DNA of 64,000 nt, taken from positions 1-64,000 of the forward strand of contig CAJUAH010000019.1 of NCBI GenBank assembly GCA_910584375.1, read 5' to 3'. The position numbers and the translations under genes were made by a program. A model generated the notes under the pieces. It was not told where the DNA came from and did not search any database. It saw nothing but the letters and a program-made list of their open reading frames with translations. Shown in pieces: positions 51,796-61,282 of this stretch. Source of the stretch: an uncultured Acetatifactor sp. Lineage in GTDB: Bacteria; Bacillota; Clostridia; Lachnospirales; Lachnospiraceae. Each line of letters opens with the position of its first letter. Within the stretch, counting starts at the first letter, position 1.

Positions 51796-52908
51796 CTAAC
51801 CTTTTCGTATCAGCAACGTGGGAATGCCCTGTCTGCGGCTCTCCCTGGCCTCCCGGAGTTTTTCGGCGTAGTCCTCCTCCGTGTAGGTCAGCACCTTCTT
51901 TTCCATGCCCTGGGGCAGCGGAACCTTCTGATATTGCACCGCCTCCAGCACATCGTCCGTCACCATGGCAAAACCGATGGCGGGAGCGTCCTTTCCGAAC
52001 TGTTTCAGCAGCGTATCGTAGCGCCCGCCCTTGACGATGGGCGCGCCCACCCCATAGGTGAAAGCCTTGAAAATGATCCCTGTGTAATAGTGGTATTTGC
52101 TGAGCATGCCCAGGTCAAAGGACACATACTCTTCCACTCCGTAGAGTTTCAATATTTCATATATGGACTCCAGGCGTTTAATCGCGGTCAGGGAACGGCT
52201 GTTATGTACGGATTCTCTGGCGGCCTTCAGGGAGTCGATGGAGCCGAACAGATCCGCCGCTTTCAGCAATGTGCTGTGGTAGGGTTCGGGGACTTCCCGC
52301 TGCTGCAGCAGTTCTTCCGCCGCAAAATAGTTCTTGCCGGAAATATATTCCCGCAGTTGTTCCTCCGTCTCCGTATCCAGCCCGGCCTCCTGGCATATGC
52401 CCTTAAAATATTCCACCTGGCCCACGCTGATCTGGAAACGCGCAAGCCCTGTGTTTTTCAGCGCCTCGATGACCAGGCTGATCATCTCCGCGTCCGCCTG
52501 CACGCTTCCGTCCCCTATAAGCTCCGCTCCGATCTGGGTGACTTCCTTGAGTTTGCCCTGTAGATTGGAGGTATTGGTAAAGGTATTGCCCAGATAGCAG
52601 AACCGTATGGGCTCCTTTGCCTCCATAAAGTACTTGGCGGCGCAGCGGGCGATGGACGGTGTGAAATCAGGCCGCAGTACCAGCGTGTTTCCCTCCTTGT
52701 CAAAGAACTTATAGAGTTCCTTGGAGGGGGTGGTGCCGATTTCCCGGGAAAACACGTCAAAATATTCAAACGTGGGCGTCTGGATATCCTCGTAGCCGTA
52801 CCCGGTGATGACGTCGTGGAGCCTGCCCTCCACGTATAACTTGCCATTGTATTCTTTTCCGTAAATGTCCCGCACCCCCTCGGGGGTGTGCAGCAGTCTT
52901 TTGCTCAT
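51796..52908 (-). CDS. hisZ: ATP phosphoribosyltransferase regulatory subunit
   Basis: This 370-residue HisRS-like protein activates short HisG and mediates feedback by histidine. The class II synthetase-like blocks are YEDIQTPTFEYFDVFSRE and TLVLRPDFTPSIARCAAKYF; a true anticodon domain is absent. First gene of the his cluster, with a promoter about 110 bp upstream. Confidence 0.95.
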   Translation of the reverse strand: MSKRLLHTPEGVRDIYGKEYNGKLYVEGRLHDVITGYGYEDIQTPTFEYFDVFSREIGTTPSKELYKFFDKEGNTLVLRPDFTPSIARCAAKYFMEAKEPIRFCYLGNTFTNTSNLQGKLKEVTQIGAELIGDGSVQADAEMISLVIEALKNTGLARFQISVGQVEYFKGICQEAGLDTETEEQLREYISGKNYFAAEELLQQREVPEPYHSTLLKAADLFGSIDSLKAARESVHNSRSLTAIKRLESIYEILKLYGVEEYVSFDLGMLSKYHYYTGIIFKAFTYGVGAPIVKGGRYDTLLKQFGKDAPAIGFAMVTDDVLEAVQYQKVPLPQGMEKKVLTYTEEDYAEKLREARESRRQGIPTLLIRKG

Positions 52909-53019
52909 AGAAGTTTTGGCCTTTCCTTTTATATTGGTGTTGCTAGAGAAATTGTCCGGTTTTGCTTTAGCGCTTTACAGTGCTAATTGGGTAGCACGTG
53001 AAAGAGAATAACTTCTTGT

Positions 53020-53048
53020 AGTATACATAAATATGGCAGGTCTGTCAA
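53020..53048 (-). promoter_or_regulatory. his cluster promoter
   Basis: On the minus strand TTGACA (53048-53043) and TATACT (53025-53020) have a perfect 17-bp spacer. The leader to hisZ is about 105 nt. I see no T-box sequence or run of His codons in it. A small 5-bp hairpin is present at about 52970. Confidence 0.75.
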
Positions 53049-53059
53049 GCCCCAAGTTT

Positions 53060-53605
53060 TTAAGTATCCTGTTCCTCCCGCTGCTCCAGATCCAGTTGCA
53101 GGATATCCAGATAGGGGACAAGTATGCCGTGTTTTTTGGGCAGGAAAAAACGGGGGTCCAGTTCTTCGTAGCGAAAGCTTTTGCGGCCGCCCTCCCTGGC
53201 TCGATTCCAGAAACGCCGCATATGTGAAAAGGGCAGATAGTAGAGCTGATCTCTGTGGGTATAAAAGATCAGGAAAAAGGCTATGCCTTTCTGTCTCTCA
53301 AAGCGCTCCATAAACAGTACCTGATGCTCGTGGATATTTTGCAGGGAAAAGGTGTCCACGGCACATTCCTTGGCGTCAAAGCATACCGGAATGCCCTGGA
53401 CGGCGCCGATATAATCTACAGTACTTTTCTGCTCAAAATAAGCCAGCGTGATATGTCTGGTCTGTTGGTCCATTTTGATGGGCGTGATGGGGGTGGGAAT
53501 CTTCTGGATCAGCGCCAGTCCTCCTTCCGCATACCGTTCGTTGGTGCGGTTTATCATATCCTCCAGCGTGGAGCCGCGCAGCCCCCGGGAATTCCATGTT
53601 GCCAT
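53060..53605 (-). CDS. recU: Holliday junction resolvase RecU
   Basis: This 181-residue Firmicute resolvase has the nuclease core FEQKSTVDYIGAVQGIPVCFDAKE (D...D...DxK/E) and the N-terminal RGLRGSTLEDMINRTNERY block. It cuts four-way DNA junctions in recombination and chromosome segregation. It lies just before the hisZ promoter. Confidence 0.94.
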   Translation of the reverse strand: MATWNSRGLRGSTLEDMINRTNERYAEGGLALIQKIPTPITPIKMDQQTRHITLAYFEQKSTVDYIGAVQGIPVCFDAKECAVDTFSLQNIHEHQVLFMERFERQKGIAFFLIFYTHRDQLYYLPFSHMRRFWNRAREGGRKSFRYEELDPRFFLPKKHGILVPYLDILQLDLEQREEQDT

Positions 53606-53627
53606 ATACTGCCTCTTTTCCGGTTAT

Positions 53628-54317
53628 TCATAACCGCCTGATCATACCTCTCTCCTGGACCAGACGATCCTCTTCCCCTTTATCATAGGGTACCTGTCTC
53701 TGTATGACCGCTATTTTTTCCTCATCATATTCAATGACGGTATAGTTACTCAGGCTGTTTGTCTTTCTCTGCCCTACGGAAGCGCAGTTTATAAGCAGTT
53801 TATCTCCCAGCGGAATAACATGGGGTTCGTGGTAATGTCCGTAAACGATCACGTTTTCTTCCAGAGAGCCATAGGTTTCCTGCAGAATATCCAGAGATCT
53901 GTCCGAGCCGCAGGTGTAGGATTCCATATCGTTAAGCGCCGCATGAAAACCGATCAGAGAATATTTATCGTTTAATGTCAGTCTTATTTCCGTGGGAAGG
54001 CTGGTTACATATTCATAATACTCTTTTTTCAGATTTTTGCGCAGCCAGTCATGCGTAAAGTAAATCTCCGGATAGTAATTTCCCGTATCCTTTCCGGAAT
54101 TTATTATGTTCAATATCTCTTCGTGGCCTCCGCGGATCAGAGTCACATGGTTTTGGTTGCAGAGTTCTATGATATCGTCTCCTCCTGCGCCCCAGCCGAA
54201 ATAGTCACCCAATCCCACAATATGTTCAACATTTTCCAGTTTACTTATCTCTCTCATTACCGCTTCAAGGCCGGTTATATTACCGTGTACATCCGCAAAT
54301 AATACAATTCCTTTCAT
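53628..54317 (-). CDS. Calcineurin-like metallophosphoesterase
   Basis: This 229-residue phosphoesterase has motif I FADVHGN (D9, H11), motif II GLGDYFGW, and a later GHYHEPHVIP with metal-binding His. Motif III, usually GN[H/C][D/E], reads GGHE here, so the usual Asn ligand is replaced by Gly. Substrate unknown. The start overlaps the RluA-type gene stop by 4 bp. Confidence 0.87.
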   Translation of the reverse strand: MKGIVLFADVHGNITGLEAVMREISKLENVEHIVGLGDYFGWGAGGDDIIELCNQNHVTLIRGGHEEILNIINSGKDTGNYYPEIYFTHDWLRKNLKKEYYEYVTSLPTEIRLTLNDKYSLIGFHAALNDMESYTCGSDRSLDILQETYGSLEENVIVYGHYHEPHVIPLGDKLLINCASVGQRKTNSLSNYTVIEYDEEKIAVIQRQVPYDKGEEDRLVQERGMIRRL

Positions 54318-55465
54318 TTGTGTTCTCCTCCTTTATCATATGGTATAAACGGCTTAAGTTCTGCCAGGATCGACGTAAAACAGGCGGGCAGCGGCGCCTG
54401 TACATTTGTGCCGCCAAGGGCCGTCAATGGTCCGTCGAGAACAGGAAATTCCAGTCTGCAGGCCTGCAGCAACTGCCATTGCAGATCAAAGCGCTGTTTG
54501 AAAACTCCGTTCACCTGTGCCTTGCCATATTTACAGTCACCCACCAACGGGTGTCCCGCAGATGCCAGATGGGCCCGTATCTGATGGGTCTTCCCGGTGA
54601 TCAGTTCCACCTCCAGTTCTGTAAAATACAGGGGTTTTTGAGGCAAATCCGTGGATAAAGAACCGTACCGTAACGGACGGCAGACGGTGTGAATATAGTC
54701 TCCGGGTCCCTGTCCGGTGACACGGACCCGGTTTGTCCGCGAATCCTTTTGCAGATAGCCCTGTAACGTAAGTCCCGCATTGTCCGCGTCCGCTCTGAGT
54801 ATCCCCACACATATTGTTCTGTAGAATTTGCGCACCCCCCGGCGGCGTATCAACTCGCTCAAAGCCTGGCTGCCTGGCAGAGACTTCCCGCAAAGTACCA
54901 GTCCGCTGGTATTGCGGTCCAGCCGATTGCAGACTGAGGGTTTGAACAGCCGCAGTTCCTGGCTGTTTATGGCTCCGGTATCCAGCAGATAACCGATCAT
55001 CCATTCGTTGAGGCTCAGATCTCCCGGCTTTGCCTGTTGGGTCAATATTCCGGCAGGCTTGTCCAAAATCAGCACATGATCGTCCTCATAAAGCACGGGG
55101 ATGTCCTGCAGTTGTTTATATGCCAGCCGATAGATCTCATCCCTGTCCTGGCCACTTGCGCGAACAGGCTGTATCTGGGACTGTATCTGTCCCCCCGGGC
55201 CACTGGCACAGGCAGGTTCTATCCGTTCATCCGATCCGGGCACATATCCGCCGAATTTCAGGATCGTCTCGTCTGCCAGCCAGAAAGTCACCCGGTCATT
55301 CTGTTTCAGGATTTCTCTGCCTTCCGCTTTTTTGTCATTCAACGTTATATTCTTTTTGCGGAGCATTTTATAAAAAAATCCGGCTGGCGCTTCGGGCAGA
55401 TATTTTCCCAGAAATTTATCCAGCCGCTGCCCGGCCTGATTGGTTTCGATCTTCAGGATTACCAT
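54314..55465 (-). CDS. RluA family pseudouridine synthase
   Basis: This 383-residue RluA-type synthase has an N-terminal S4 region and a catalytic motif NRLDRNTSGLVLCGK with the active Asp. The block ITGKTHQIRAHLASAGHPLVGD is typical. The start at 55465 (MVILKIETNQ) follows AAGGAGG. A central insert of about 40 residues with a Pro/Gln-rich repeat (SGPGGQIQSQIQPVRASGQ) is unusual. RNA target unknown. Confidence 0.88.
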   Translation of the reverse strand: MVILKIETNQAGQRLDKFLGKYLPEAPAGFFYKMLRKKNITLNDKKAEGREILKQNDRVTFWLADETILKFGGYVPGSDERIEPACASGPGGQIQSQIQPVRASGQDRDEIYRLAYKQLQDIPVLYEDDHVLILDKPAGILTQQAKPGDLSLNEWMIGYLLDTGAINSQELRLFKPSVCNRLDRNTSGLVLCGKSLPGSQALSELIRRRGVRKFYRTICVGILRADADNAGLTLQGYLQKDSRTNRVRVTGQGPGDYIHTVCRPLRYGSLSTDLPQKPLYFTELEVELITGKTHQIRAHLASAGHPLVGDCKYGKAQVNGVFKQRFDLQWQLLQACRLEFPVLDGPLTALGGTNVQAPLPACFTSILAELKPFIPYDKGGEHK

Positions 55466-55509
55466 CCCTGGCCTCCTTAACCTGTAGTCTGTCTTCCATG
55501 TGGACGGCG

Positions 55510-56115
55510 TCACAACACCACTGATTTTAAGGTGCGGACAATGCTCTCCGTGTTGTCCTGCTCTGTCTCCAGCGCCTGTAGCTGAGCAAGCCGTGATTTA
55601 TATTTCTCCAGATCCGTGAAAATCTTTATAGACACATTTTTGTGATTATCCGCCTTTAAAATAGGTTCCATATGCGCCTGAAATTCTTTTTCGGGGAAAT
55701 CCTGTTTCTCGCTGTAACCGCAGACCGTATTTCCCTTGACCGCCAGATGCCCCACCTCAAAGGTTTTGGCATAAGACGTAAATACCATATCATACAGACA
55801 GGTAAGCTCTCCCTGGCATGGCTCGATCTGAGCAGTCGCCTCTCTGCTGAGCCCCTTGTAGCGCAGGAACATGATCATGCTTACCGCGCTCTTGCTGGCG
55901 GGCAGACAGCCCAGCACAGCCGCCACCGTCAGCAGATTCAGTTTACTCCCCGTGGCAAAGTATCCCGCCGCGAACAGGCTCAGGGAAATGCCGAAGTACA
56001 GCGCCGTCCGCAGGATTTCATAGACTTTTTGTGTGCGGATATAACCTTTGCTCCCTTTATAACTCTCCGCTGAAAACAGACGGAAAATACTTTTGATGCC
56101 GCTCTTTTTACTCAT
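55510..56115 (-). CDS. Membrane-anchored protein of unknown function
   Basis: This 201-residue protein has two adjacent membrane helices (about 38-56 and 60-84), then a soluble C-terminal domain of about 110 residues with a basic/acidic helical end. No family recognised with confidence. It overlaps the nucleotidyltransferase gene by 4 bp. Confidence 0.7.
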   Translation of the reverse strand: MSKKSGIKSIFRLFSAESYKGSKGYIRTQKVYEILRTALYFGISLSLFAAGYFATGSKLNLLTVAAVLGCLPASKSAVSMIMFLRYKGLSREATAQIEPCQGELTCLYDMVFTSYAKTFEVGHLAVKGNTVCGYSEKQDFPEKEFQAHMEPILKADNHKNVSIKIFTDLEKYKSRLAQLQALETEQDNTESIVRTLKSVVL

Positions 56116-56825
56116 TTGCCAATCCTTTCATCTGTTCTGTTCCTTCTCTTTGACTTCCCCATGCGGGCCAACGCATGCTGGCACCATCGAAACAGAGTGG
56201 AAAAAGCGCTGTCAAAATCGTACTCGCCGCCATCTTTCTGACGCAATGCAAGAGCCAGCGCCTGCCTGTCCTCCGGGTCTGTCAGCGCGTCCATCAATCC
56301 CTGTTTCGTAGACTGGAAGTCGCCGGTGTCTATATAATGCATATTCTGTAAAATAAAGAACGCCGATTTACAGGTATATGGAAATGCGGAGATATTGCGC
56401 TCCCGCTCTGCGTGTATATAGCGATGGCAAAGCTCATGGAACAAATTTCCCAGACTCAGACGGACATAGTTTTTTTCGTCTTCCAGGGTGTATGCGGGAA
56501 CATAGTTCGCCAGTTTCCCGTGATAATCTTTTGTGGTATGCAGCAGCTGGCACACCTCAAGAGGATTCCAATGCGCCATCTCTTCTCTTCCACAGATAAA
56601 ACCGCAGGACAGCTCAAAATTGCCCACCCGGATCAGACATTCCCGATAGCTCTGTAAATCTGCGGCGGACATATCCTCCAGAATGACCATGATATCAATA
56701 TCGCTGTTCTCCGTGGCCTCGCCCCTTAAATAACTGCCCTGCAGGCCCAGATACAACAGTCTTTCACCAAAACAGTCACTCAATTGCGTCGATAAATCCT
56801 GTATATATTTCTCTATATCCAGCAT
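56112..56825 (-). CDS. Nucleotidyltransferase-domain protein
   Basis: This 237-residue protein has the pol-beta-type motif GSYLRGEATENSDIDI (G30, S31, D42, D44), with a further Asp/Glu to complete the metal site. The C-terminal helical part may bind the substrate. Such proteins resemble minimal nucleotidyltransferases or streptomycin adenylyltransferase-like enzymes, but the substrate cannot be assigned. GGGAGG lies 6-7 bases upstream of the ATG. Confidence 0.8.
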   Translation of the reverse strand: MLDIEKYIQDLSTQLSDCFGERLLYLGLQGSYLRGEATENSDIDIMVILEDMSAADLQSYRECLIRVGNFELSCGFICGREEMAHWNPLEVCQLLHTTKDYHGKLANYVPAYTLEDEKNYVRLSLGNLFHELCHRYIHAERERNISAFPYTCKSAFFILQNMHYIDTGDFQSTKQGLMDALTDPEDRQALALALRQKDGGEYDFDSAFSTLFRWCQHALARMGKSKRRNRTDERIGK

Positions 56826-56946
56826 GTGTTTCCTCCCGGTGGTTTTTCTTTGTAGTTCCTCTTTTTGGGGTTCTTCTTTATAATGGTTTCTTTTGCGGTT
56901 CTTTTGTGGTTTCTCCTTTGGTTCACTTCCTGTCGGGTAAAAAGGA

Positions 56947-57717
56947 TCAGCCTTTTAGTTTCCTGATTGCCGCCGCGATAAAGGTGTGAGGTACAACTTT
57001 ACACATGACTTCAAACGCCTGTATGGGCAGGCTGCACACAGAGCGCGCCCGCTTTTGACAGGCGTCCCGCAATGCCTTGGTCACTACCCGTTCAGGCGTC
57101 ACCAGCGTCAGTTTTTTGACGGACAGAGTGCTGCCGTGCCGCTCCGCGATATCAAAGAACGGCGTATCCACCGGGCCGGGACATACGCTGGTCACATAGA
57201 TTTCCCGCTCCTTAAGTTCTTCCCGCAGCGCCAGGGAAAAGCTGTTCACATAAGCCTTGGTGGCGGCGTAGACCGCAAATCCCGGCTGGGCCACAAAGGA
57301 TGCGCTGGAGGCCATCTGAATGATGCGGGCTCCCCTGCTCATATAGGGCAGACAGCAGCGGGTGACGGCGGTGAGGGCCTCGCAGTTGAGCCGCACCATA
57401 CCCGTCTGTTCCTGTAGTTTCAACTCCGCCACGTCTCCGATCATACCGTACCCGGCGCTGTTTACCAGCATTCTGATATGGCAGCGCTCCTCCCGCAGCA
57501 TATCTCGGAGACGGTCGATCTGGGCCGGGACGGTGATATCCATGGATAATACACGGATATTGTTGCGCATCTGCCCCGCCAGTGTTTTCAGTTTCTGCCT
57601 GTTCCTGGCGATCAGCCAGATTTCGTCTGTCTTGCGCAGATGGGCATCGATCTGTAGGGCAAACTCCATGCCGATGCCGGAAGAGGCTCCGGTGACAATT
57701 ACAATATTTTTTGACAT
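56947..57717 (-). CDS. Short-chain dehydrogenase/reductase
   Basis: This 256-residue classical SDR has TGASSGIG (9-16), an SSASF catalytic Ser region, and YAATKAYV with the Tyr-x3-Lys pair. A typical basic or aspartate residue for choosing NADP or NAD after beta-2 is not obvious. The C-terminal part (VMCKVVPHTFI) is hydrophobic. Substrate unknown. Confidence 0.88.
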   Translation of the reverse strand: MSKNIVIVTGASSGIGMEFALQIDAHLRKTDEIWLIARNRQKLKTLAGQMRNNIRVLSMDITVPAQIDRLRDMLREERCHIRMLVNSAGYGMIGDVAELKLQEQTGMVRLNCEALTAVTRCCLPYMSRGARIIQMASSASFVAQPGFAVYAATKAYVNSFSLALREELKEREIYVTSVCPGPVDTPFFDIAERHGSTLSVKKLTLVTPERVVTKALRDACQKRARSVCSLPIQAFEVMCKVVPHTFIAAAIRKLKG

Positions 57718-57740
57718 AGCAACGGTTTCCTTTCTGTTAT

Positions 57741-57769
57741 TACAATATAAGATTTCTGTAAATCCTTCA
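57741..57769 (-). promoter_or_regulatory. Weak promoter of the SDR gene
   Basis: On the minus strand TTGAAG and TATTGT lie about 17 bp apart, roughly 30 bp upstream of the start at 57717. Poor -10 match. Confidence 0.35.
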
Positions 57770-57785
57770 AATCATCCCCCGACCA

Positions 57786-57848
57786 TCATATGTCCGACGA
57801 CCTTTTGAGATGAGGAACCATCAACCAATTTTCACTTATCCAAAACAT
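57786..57848 (-). CDS. Possible 20-residue small ORF before the SDR gene
   Basis: ATG at 57848 is preceded by a strong GGAGG with 7 bases spacing and opens MFWISENWLMVPHLKRSSDI before TGA. It could be a leader peptide or a small protein. No similarity can be judged. Confidence 0.35.
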   Translation of the reverse strand: MFWISENWLMVPHLKRSSDI

Positions 57849-57880
57849 ATTGATACCTCCATATAGTCTACATTATTTTT

Positions 57881-59839
57881 CTAGTCTAAACCGGATTTCT
57901 TTTTATGGATATTGCGAATCGTTTTCTTTTTTCTCCCTGTTTTATGGCTGAGTGCATGATCTGAATTGCCTGTGGGACGGGGAGCGTCCTTACCCATGGG
58001 CTGAGATACGGTCCGGCCTGCGGGGCGGGGAGCGTCCGCACGTTTCGGGCGGATCAGGCACTTTTTGTCATAGCCAATCAGATCCGTCCGTCCCGCACGG
58101 ATCAAGGCTTCATGCACCAGCTCATAGTTCCTGGGATTACGGTATTGGATCAGCGCCCGCTGCATGGCCTTCTCATGGGGGTCACGGCACACATATACAG
58201 GCTTTTGATCCCTGGGGTCCAGCCCCGTGTAATACATGACCGTGGATATGGTGGAGGGCGTGGGGTAAAAATCCTGCACCTGTTCCGGCATATAGCCCAG
58301 ATCCCGCAGATATTCCGCCAATTCCACAGCCTCTTTCAAGGTGGAACCCGGATGGGAGGACATCAGATAGGGCACCAGAAACTGATTCTTGCCAAGCTCC
58401 CGGTTTAAGCGCTTATATTTTGCCACAAAGCGCTCATATACCGCATTTTCCGGCTTGCCCATCCGCCGCAGCACCCGGTCGGAAATATGCTCCGGCGCCA
58501 CTTTGAGCTGCCCGCTGATATGATGCTCCACCAATTCCCGGAAAAAAGTATCGTCCGCGTCCGCCATCAGATAATCAAACCGGATACCGGAGCGTACAAA
58601 GACCTTTTTCACACCGTCCAGACTGCGGATCTTGCGCAGCAGTTCCAGATAGTCGCTGTGATCCACCGTCAGATTTCCGCAGGGCTTGGGATACAGGCAT
58701 TGTTTGTTCTGACACACCCCATGAGTCAGCTGCTTTTGACAGGAAGGATGCCGGAAATTGGCGGTGGGACCGCCCACATCATGGATATAGCCCTTAAAGT
58801 CCGGCTCCCGGATCAGCAGCCGGGCCTCCTCCAGTATAGATTCATGGCTTCTGGTCTGGACGGTCCTGCCCTGATGAAAAGTCAGGGCGCAAAAGCTGCA
58901 TCCGCCGAAACACCCCCGGTTGCTGATCAGGGAAAACTTGACCTCCGCAATCGCCGGTACTCCCCCGGCCTTCTCATAGGAGGGATGACAGGCGCGGGCG
59001 TAAGGCAGCGCGTACACATCGTCCATCTCCTGGGTGGTCAATGGCGGCTGGGGCGGATTCTGCACCACATAGGTTCCCTGGGGATAAGGTTCTGCCAGTA
59101 TCTTTCCGTTTATAAAGTCCGTGTTTTGATACTGTATGCCAAAGCTGCGGGCATAGGCGCTCCTGTCCGCCTTCATCTCCTCATAGGAAGGTAATTCTAT
59201 GCTATCCGGCAGAGCGCTTATGTCCTTTGTCTTATATACCGTTCCGGGGATAAACGTGATGTCTTTCACCGCGATGCCGCTGTCCAGCGCGTCGGCTATC
59301 TCCACAATGGATTTTTCCCCCATTCCGTAGGAGATCAGATCCGCCTGGCTGTCCAGCAGAACGGAGCGCTTGAAACTGTCCGTCCAGTAATCATAATGGG
59401 CCATGCGCCGCAGGCTGGCCTCGATCCCGCCGATGATGATGGGAATATCCCGGTAGCTTTTGCGGATCAGGTTGCCGTAGACTGCCGTGGCGTGATCGGG
59501 TCTCTTCCCCATGACGCCGCCGGGGGTATAGGCGTCCGTATCGCGTCTTTTTTTCGACACGGAATAATGGTTCACACAGCTGTCCATATTGCCTGCGGAG
59601 ACCAGAAAAGCCAGCCTGGGCCGTCCCAGAACACGTATGCTGGCATCGTCCTTCCAGTCAGGCTGGGAGATGATGCCCACCGAATAGCCATGGGCTGCCA
59701 GCACCCTGCTGATAATGGCATGTCCAAAGGAGGGATGGTCCACATAGGCGTCTCCGATCACATAGACAAAATCCAACTGCTCGATCCCCCGGTCGTCCAT
59801 ATCCTGTTTACATATGGGTAAAAATGCCTCACTCCACAT
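57881..59839 (-). CDS. YgiQ family radical SAM protein
   Basis: This 652-residue protein has the YgiQ N-terminal domain (VIGDAYVDHPSFGHAIISRVL), a Fe-S motif RGCFGGCSFCAL (Cx3Cx2C) and C-terminal blocks such as PEHISDRVLRRMGKP. The reaction is not known. The last 45 residues are Arg/Lys/Pro-rich repeats (RPKRADAPRPAGR, DAPRPTG), variable in the family. It follows the HAD gene by 18 bp. Confidence 0.92.
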   Translation of the reverse strand: MWSEAFLPICKQDMDDRGIEQLDFVYVIGDAYVDHPSFGHAIISRVLAAHGYSVGIISQPDWKDDASIRVLGRPRLAFLVSAGNMDSCVNHYSVSKKRRDTDAYTPGGVMGKRPDHATAVYGNLIRKSYRDIPIIIGGIEASLRRMAHYDYWTDSFKRSVLLDSQADLISYGMGEKSIVEIADALDSGIAVKDITFIPGTVYKTKDISALPDSIELPSYEEMKADRSAYARSFGIQYQNTDFINGKILAEPYPQGTYVVQNPPQPPLTTQEMDDVYALPYARACHPSYEKAGGVPAIAEVKFSLISNRGCFGGCSFCALTFHQGRTVQTRSHESILEEARLLIREPDFKGYIHDVGGPTANFRHPSCQKQLTHGVCQNKQCLYPKPCGNLTVDHSDYLELLRKIRSLDGVKKVFVRSGIRFDYLMADADDTFFRELVEHHISGQLKVAPEHISDRVLRRMGKPENAVYERFVAKYKRLNRELGKNQFLVPYLMSSHPGSTLKEAVELAEYLRDLGYMPEQVQDFYPTPSTISTVMYYTGLDPRDQKPVYVCRDPHEKAMQRALIQYRNPRNYELVHEALIRAGRTDLIGYDKKCLIRPKRADAPRPAGRTVSQPMGKDAPRPTGNSDHALSHKTGRKKKTIRNIHKKKSGLD

Positions 59840-59857
59840 TTATGCTCCTTTTCCGTC

Positions 59858-60508
59858 TTACGCCAGCAACAGATTGTAGTCGTCGATATAATAATCCGCC
59901 ATCGCTCTTTTTTCCCTGCTCTGGTACAGGGAGTACTCGTCTTCCACGGCGGCCACCTGCATCCCCGCACTCTTGCCTGCCTGGATACCGGCCACCACAT
60001 CCTCAAACACCAGACACTCCCCGGCGTTCACGCCCAGCCTTGCCGCCGCCTCCAGATAGATATCCGGCCAGGGCTTTCCGTGAGCCACCTCACAACCCGT
60101 TACAATGGCGTCAAAAAAGCCCGTCAGACCATGGGTGGCCAGCACCGCTTCAGCCAGTTCCCGGGAATTGCTGGTGGCCACCGCCATCTTCACGCCCCTG
60201 TCCCGGTGGAGCGCAAGAAATTCCCGGATTCCTGACTTTAACGGCACTTCCCGGGTATATTTTTCCCATGCCATCCGGTTCCAGTCGGCCTTCATCTCCT
60301 CCAACGAATCCGGTATGGAAAAACGCTCCTTAAAATAGACCGCCGTCTCCGAAAAGCTCATACCCTCGATACAGTACTGCAAGTCCTCCGGCAGTTCGAT
60401 CTCATAGCGTCCCAGATATTCGATATCGATACTCTTCCATATCCACATGGAATCCACCAGCGTACCGTCCAGATCAAACAAAAAAGCTTTTTTATCCTGA
60501 AATATCAT
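59858..60508 (-). CDS. HAD-superfamily phosphatase, beta-phosphoglucomutase-like
   Basis: This 216-residue HAD hydrolase has the nucleophile motif FDLDGTLVDS (D12, D14), ATSNSRELAE (motif II Ser/Thr) and a metal-site motif LVFEDVVAGIQAGKSAGM. The alpha-helical cap after motif I is type C1. Substrate unknown. It overlaps the RsuA-type gene by 17 bp. Confidence 0.9.
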   Translation of the reverse strand: MIFQDKKAFLFDLDGTLVDSMWIWKSIDIEYLGRYEIELPEDLQYCIEGMSFSETAVYFKERFSIPDSLEEMKADWNRMAWEKYTREVPLKSGIREFLALHRDRGVKMAVATSNSRELAEAVLATHGLTGFFDAIVTGCEVAHGKPWPDIYLEAAARLGVNAGECLVFEDVVAGIQAGKSAGMQVAAVEDEYSLYQSREKRAMADYYIDDYNLLLA

Positions 60509-61199
60509 GTCGCAGTCTCTCCTGTTCCTCCTCTGTCAGGGCGCGAAAAGCGCCCGCCTCCAAATCCTCCGGCAATACCAGGCTGCCAAAGGACAACCTC
60601 TTCAGATACAGCACTTCATTGTCCACGGCCCGCAGCATCCGTTTCACCTGATGATACCGCCCTTCCCGGATCGTGAGCAGCAATTCCCCCTGTTCGTTTA
60701 CTTTTGCCACAGCGGGCAGAGTAGGCTTATCATCCCCGATATCCACCCCCTGCTCCAACACCGCCAGGGCCTCCGCCTCCACAGGCCGCGCCGTGCGCGC
60801 CAGATAGCACTTGTCCACATGATACTTGGGAGATAAAAGACGGTGGGCCAGTTCCCCGTCATTGGTCAACAGCAGCAAACCCTCCGTATCCTTATCCAGC
60901 CGTCCCACCGGCGACAGATCCGCCGTATGCACGCCTTTTAGCAGATCCAGCACCGTCTTCTCCCTGGCGTCCCTGGTAGCCGTTACCACCCCCTGGGGTT
61001 TATGCAGCATATAATAACGATACCGGGCGTATTCCACCGCCTGTCCTTGGCAGCAGATCCGCTCCTGCCCGCTCACCTTCTGTTCCCCTTTCTTGCAGAC
61101 CGCCCCGTCCACCGTAACGAACCCCCTGCGTAAAAGTTCCTTCACCTGACTGCGCGTCCCCATCCCCGCATCCGCCAGCAGCTTATCCAATCTAACCAT
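60492..61199 (-). CDS. RsuA/RluB family pseudouridine synthase
   Basis: This 235-residue enzyme has an N-terminal S4 domain (VRLDKLLADAGMGTRSQVKELLRRG) and a catalytic motif VGRLDKDTEGLLLLTNDG with the active Asp. The RYHQVKRMLRAVDNEVLYLKR end is typical. The target (16S or 23S rRNA) cannot be told from sequence. The start is set at 61199; a further ATG at 61229 has no ribosome site, but the site at 61199 is also weak. Confidence 0.9.
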   Translation of the reverse strand: MVRLDKLLADAGMGTRSQVKELLRRGFVTVDGAVCKKGEQKVSGQERICCQGQAVEYARYRYYMLHKPQGVVTATRDAREKTVLDLLKGVHTADLSPVGRLDKDTEGLLLLTNDGELAHRLLSPKYHVDKCYLARTARPVEAEALAVLEQGVDIGDDKPTLPAVAKVNEQGELLLTIREGRYHQVKRMLRAVDNEVLYLKRLSFGSLVLPEDLEAGAFRALTEEEQERLRHDISG

Positions 61200-61282
61200 A
61201 CCACCATCACCCAACCACAATTTTTGCATCTGTTTTCGTTTATGTCATAGTTCCCTCTATTTTCCAAAACTGCGCGTTTGAT

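Noticed and set aside
52909..53020. T-box or His attenuator before hisZ
   Set aside because: No T-box consensus, no specifier stem that I can see, no run of histidine codons and no terminator hairpin with T-tract.
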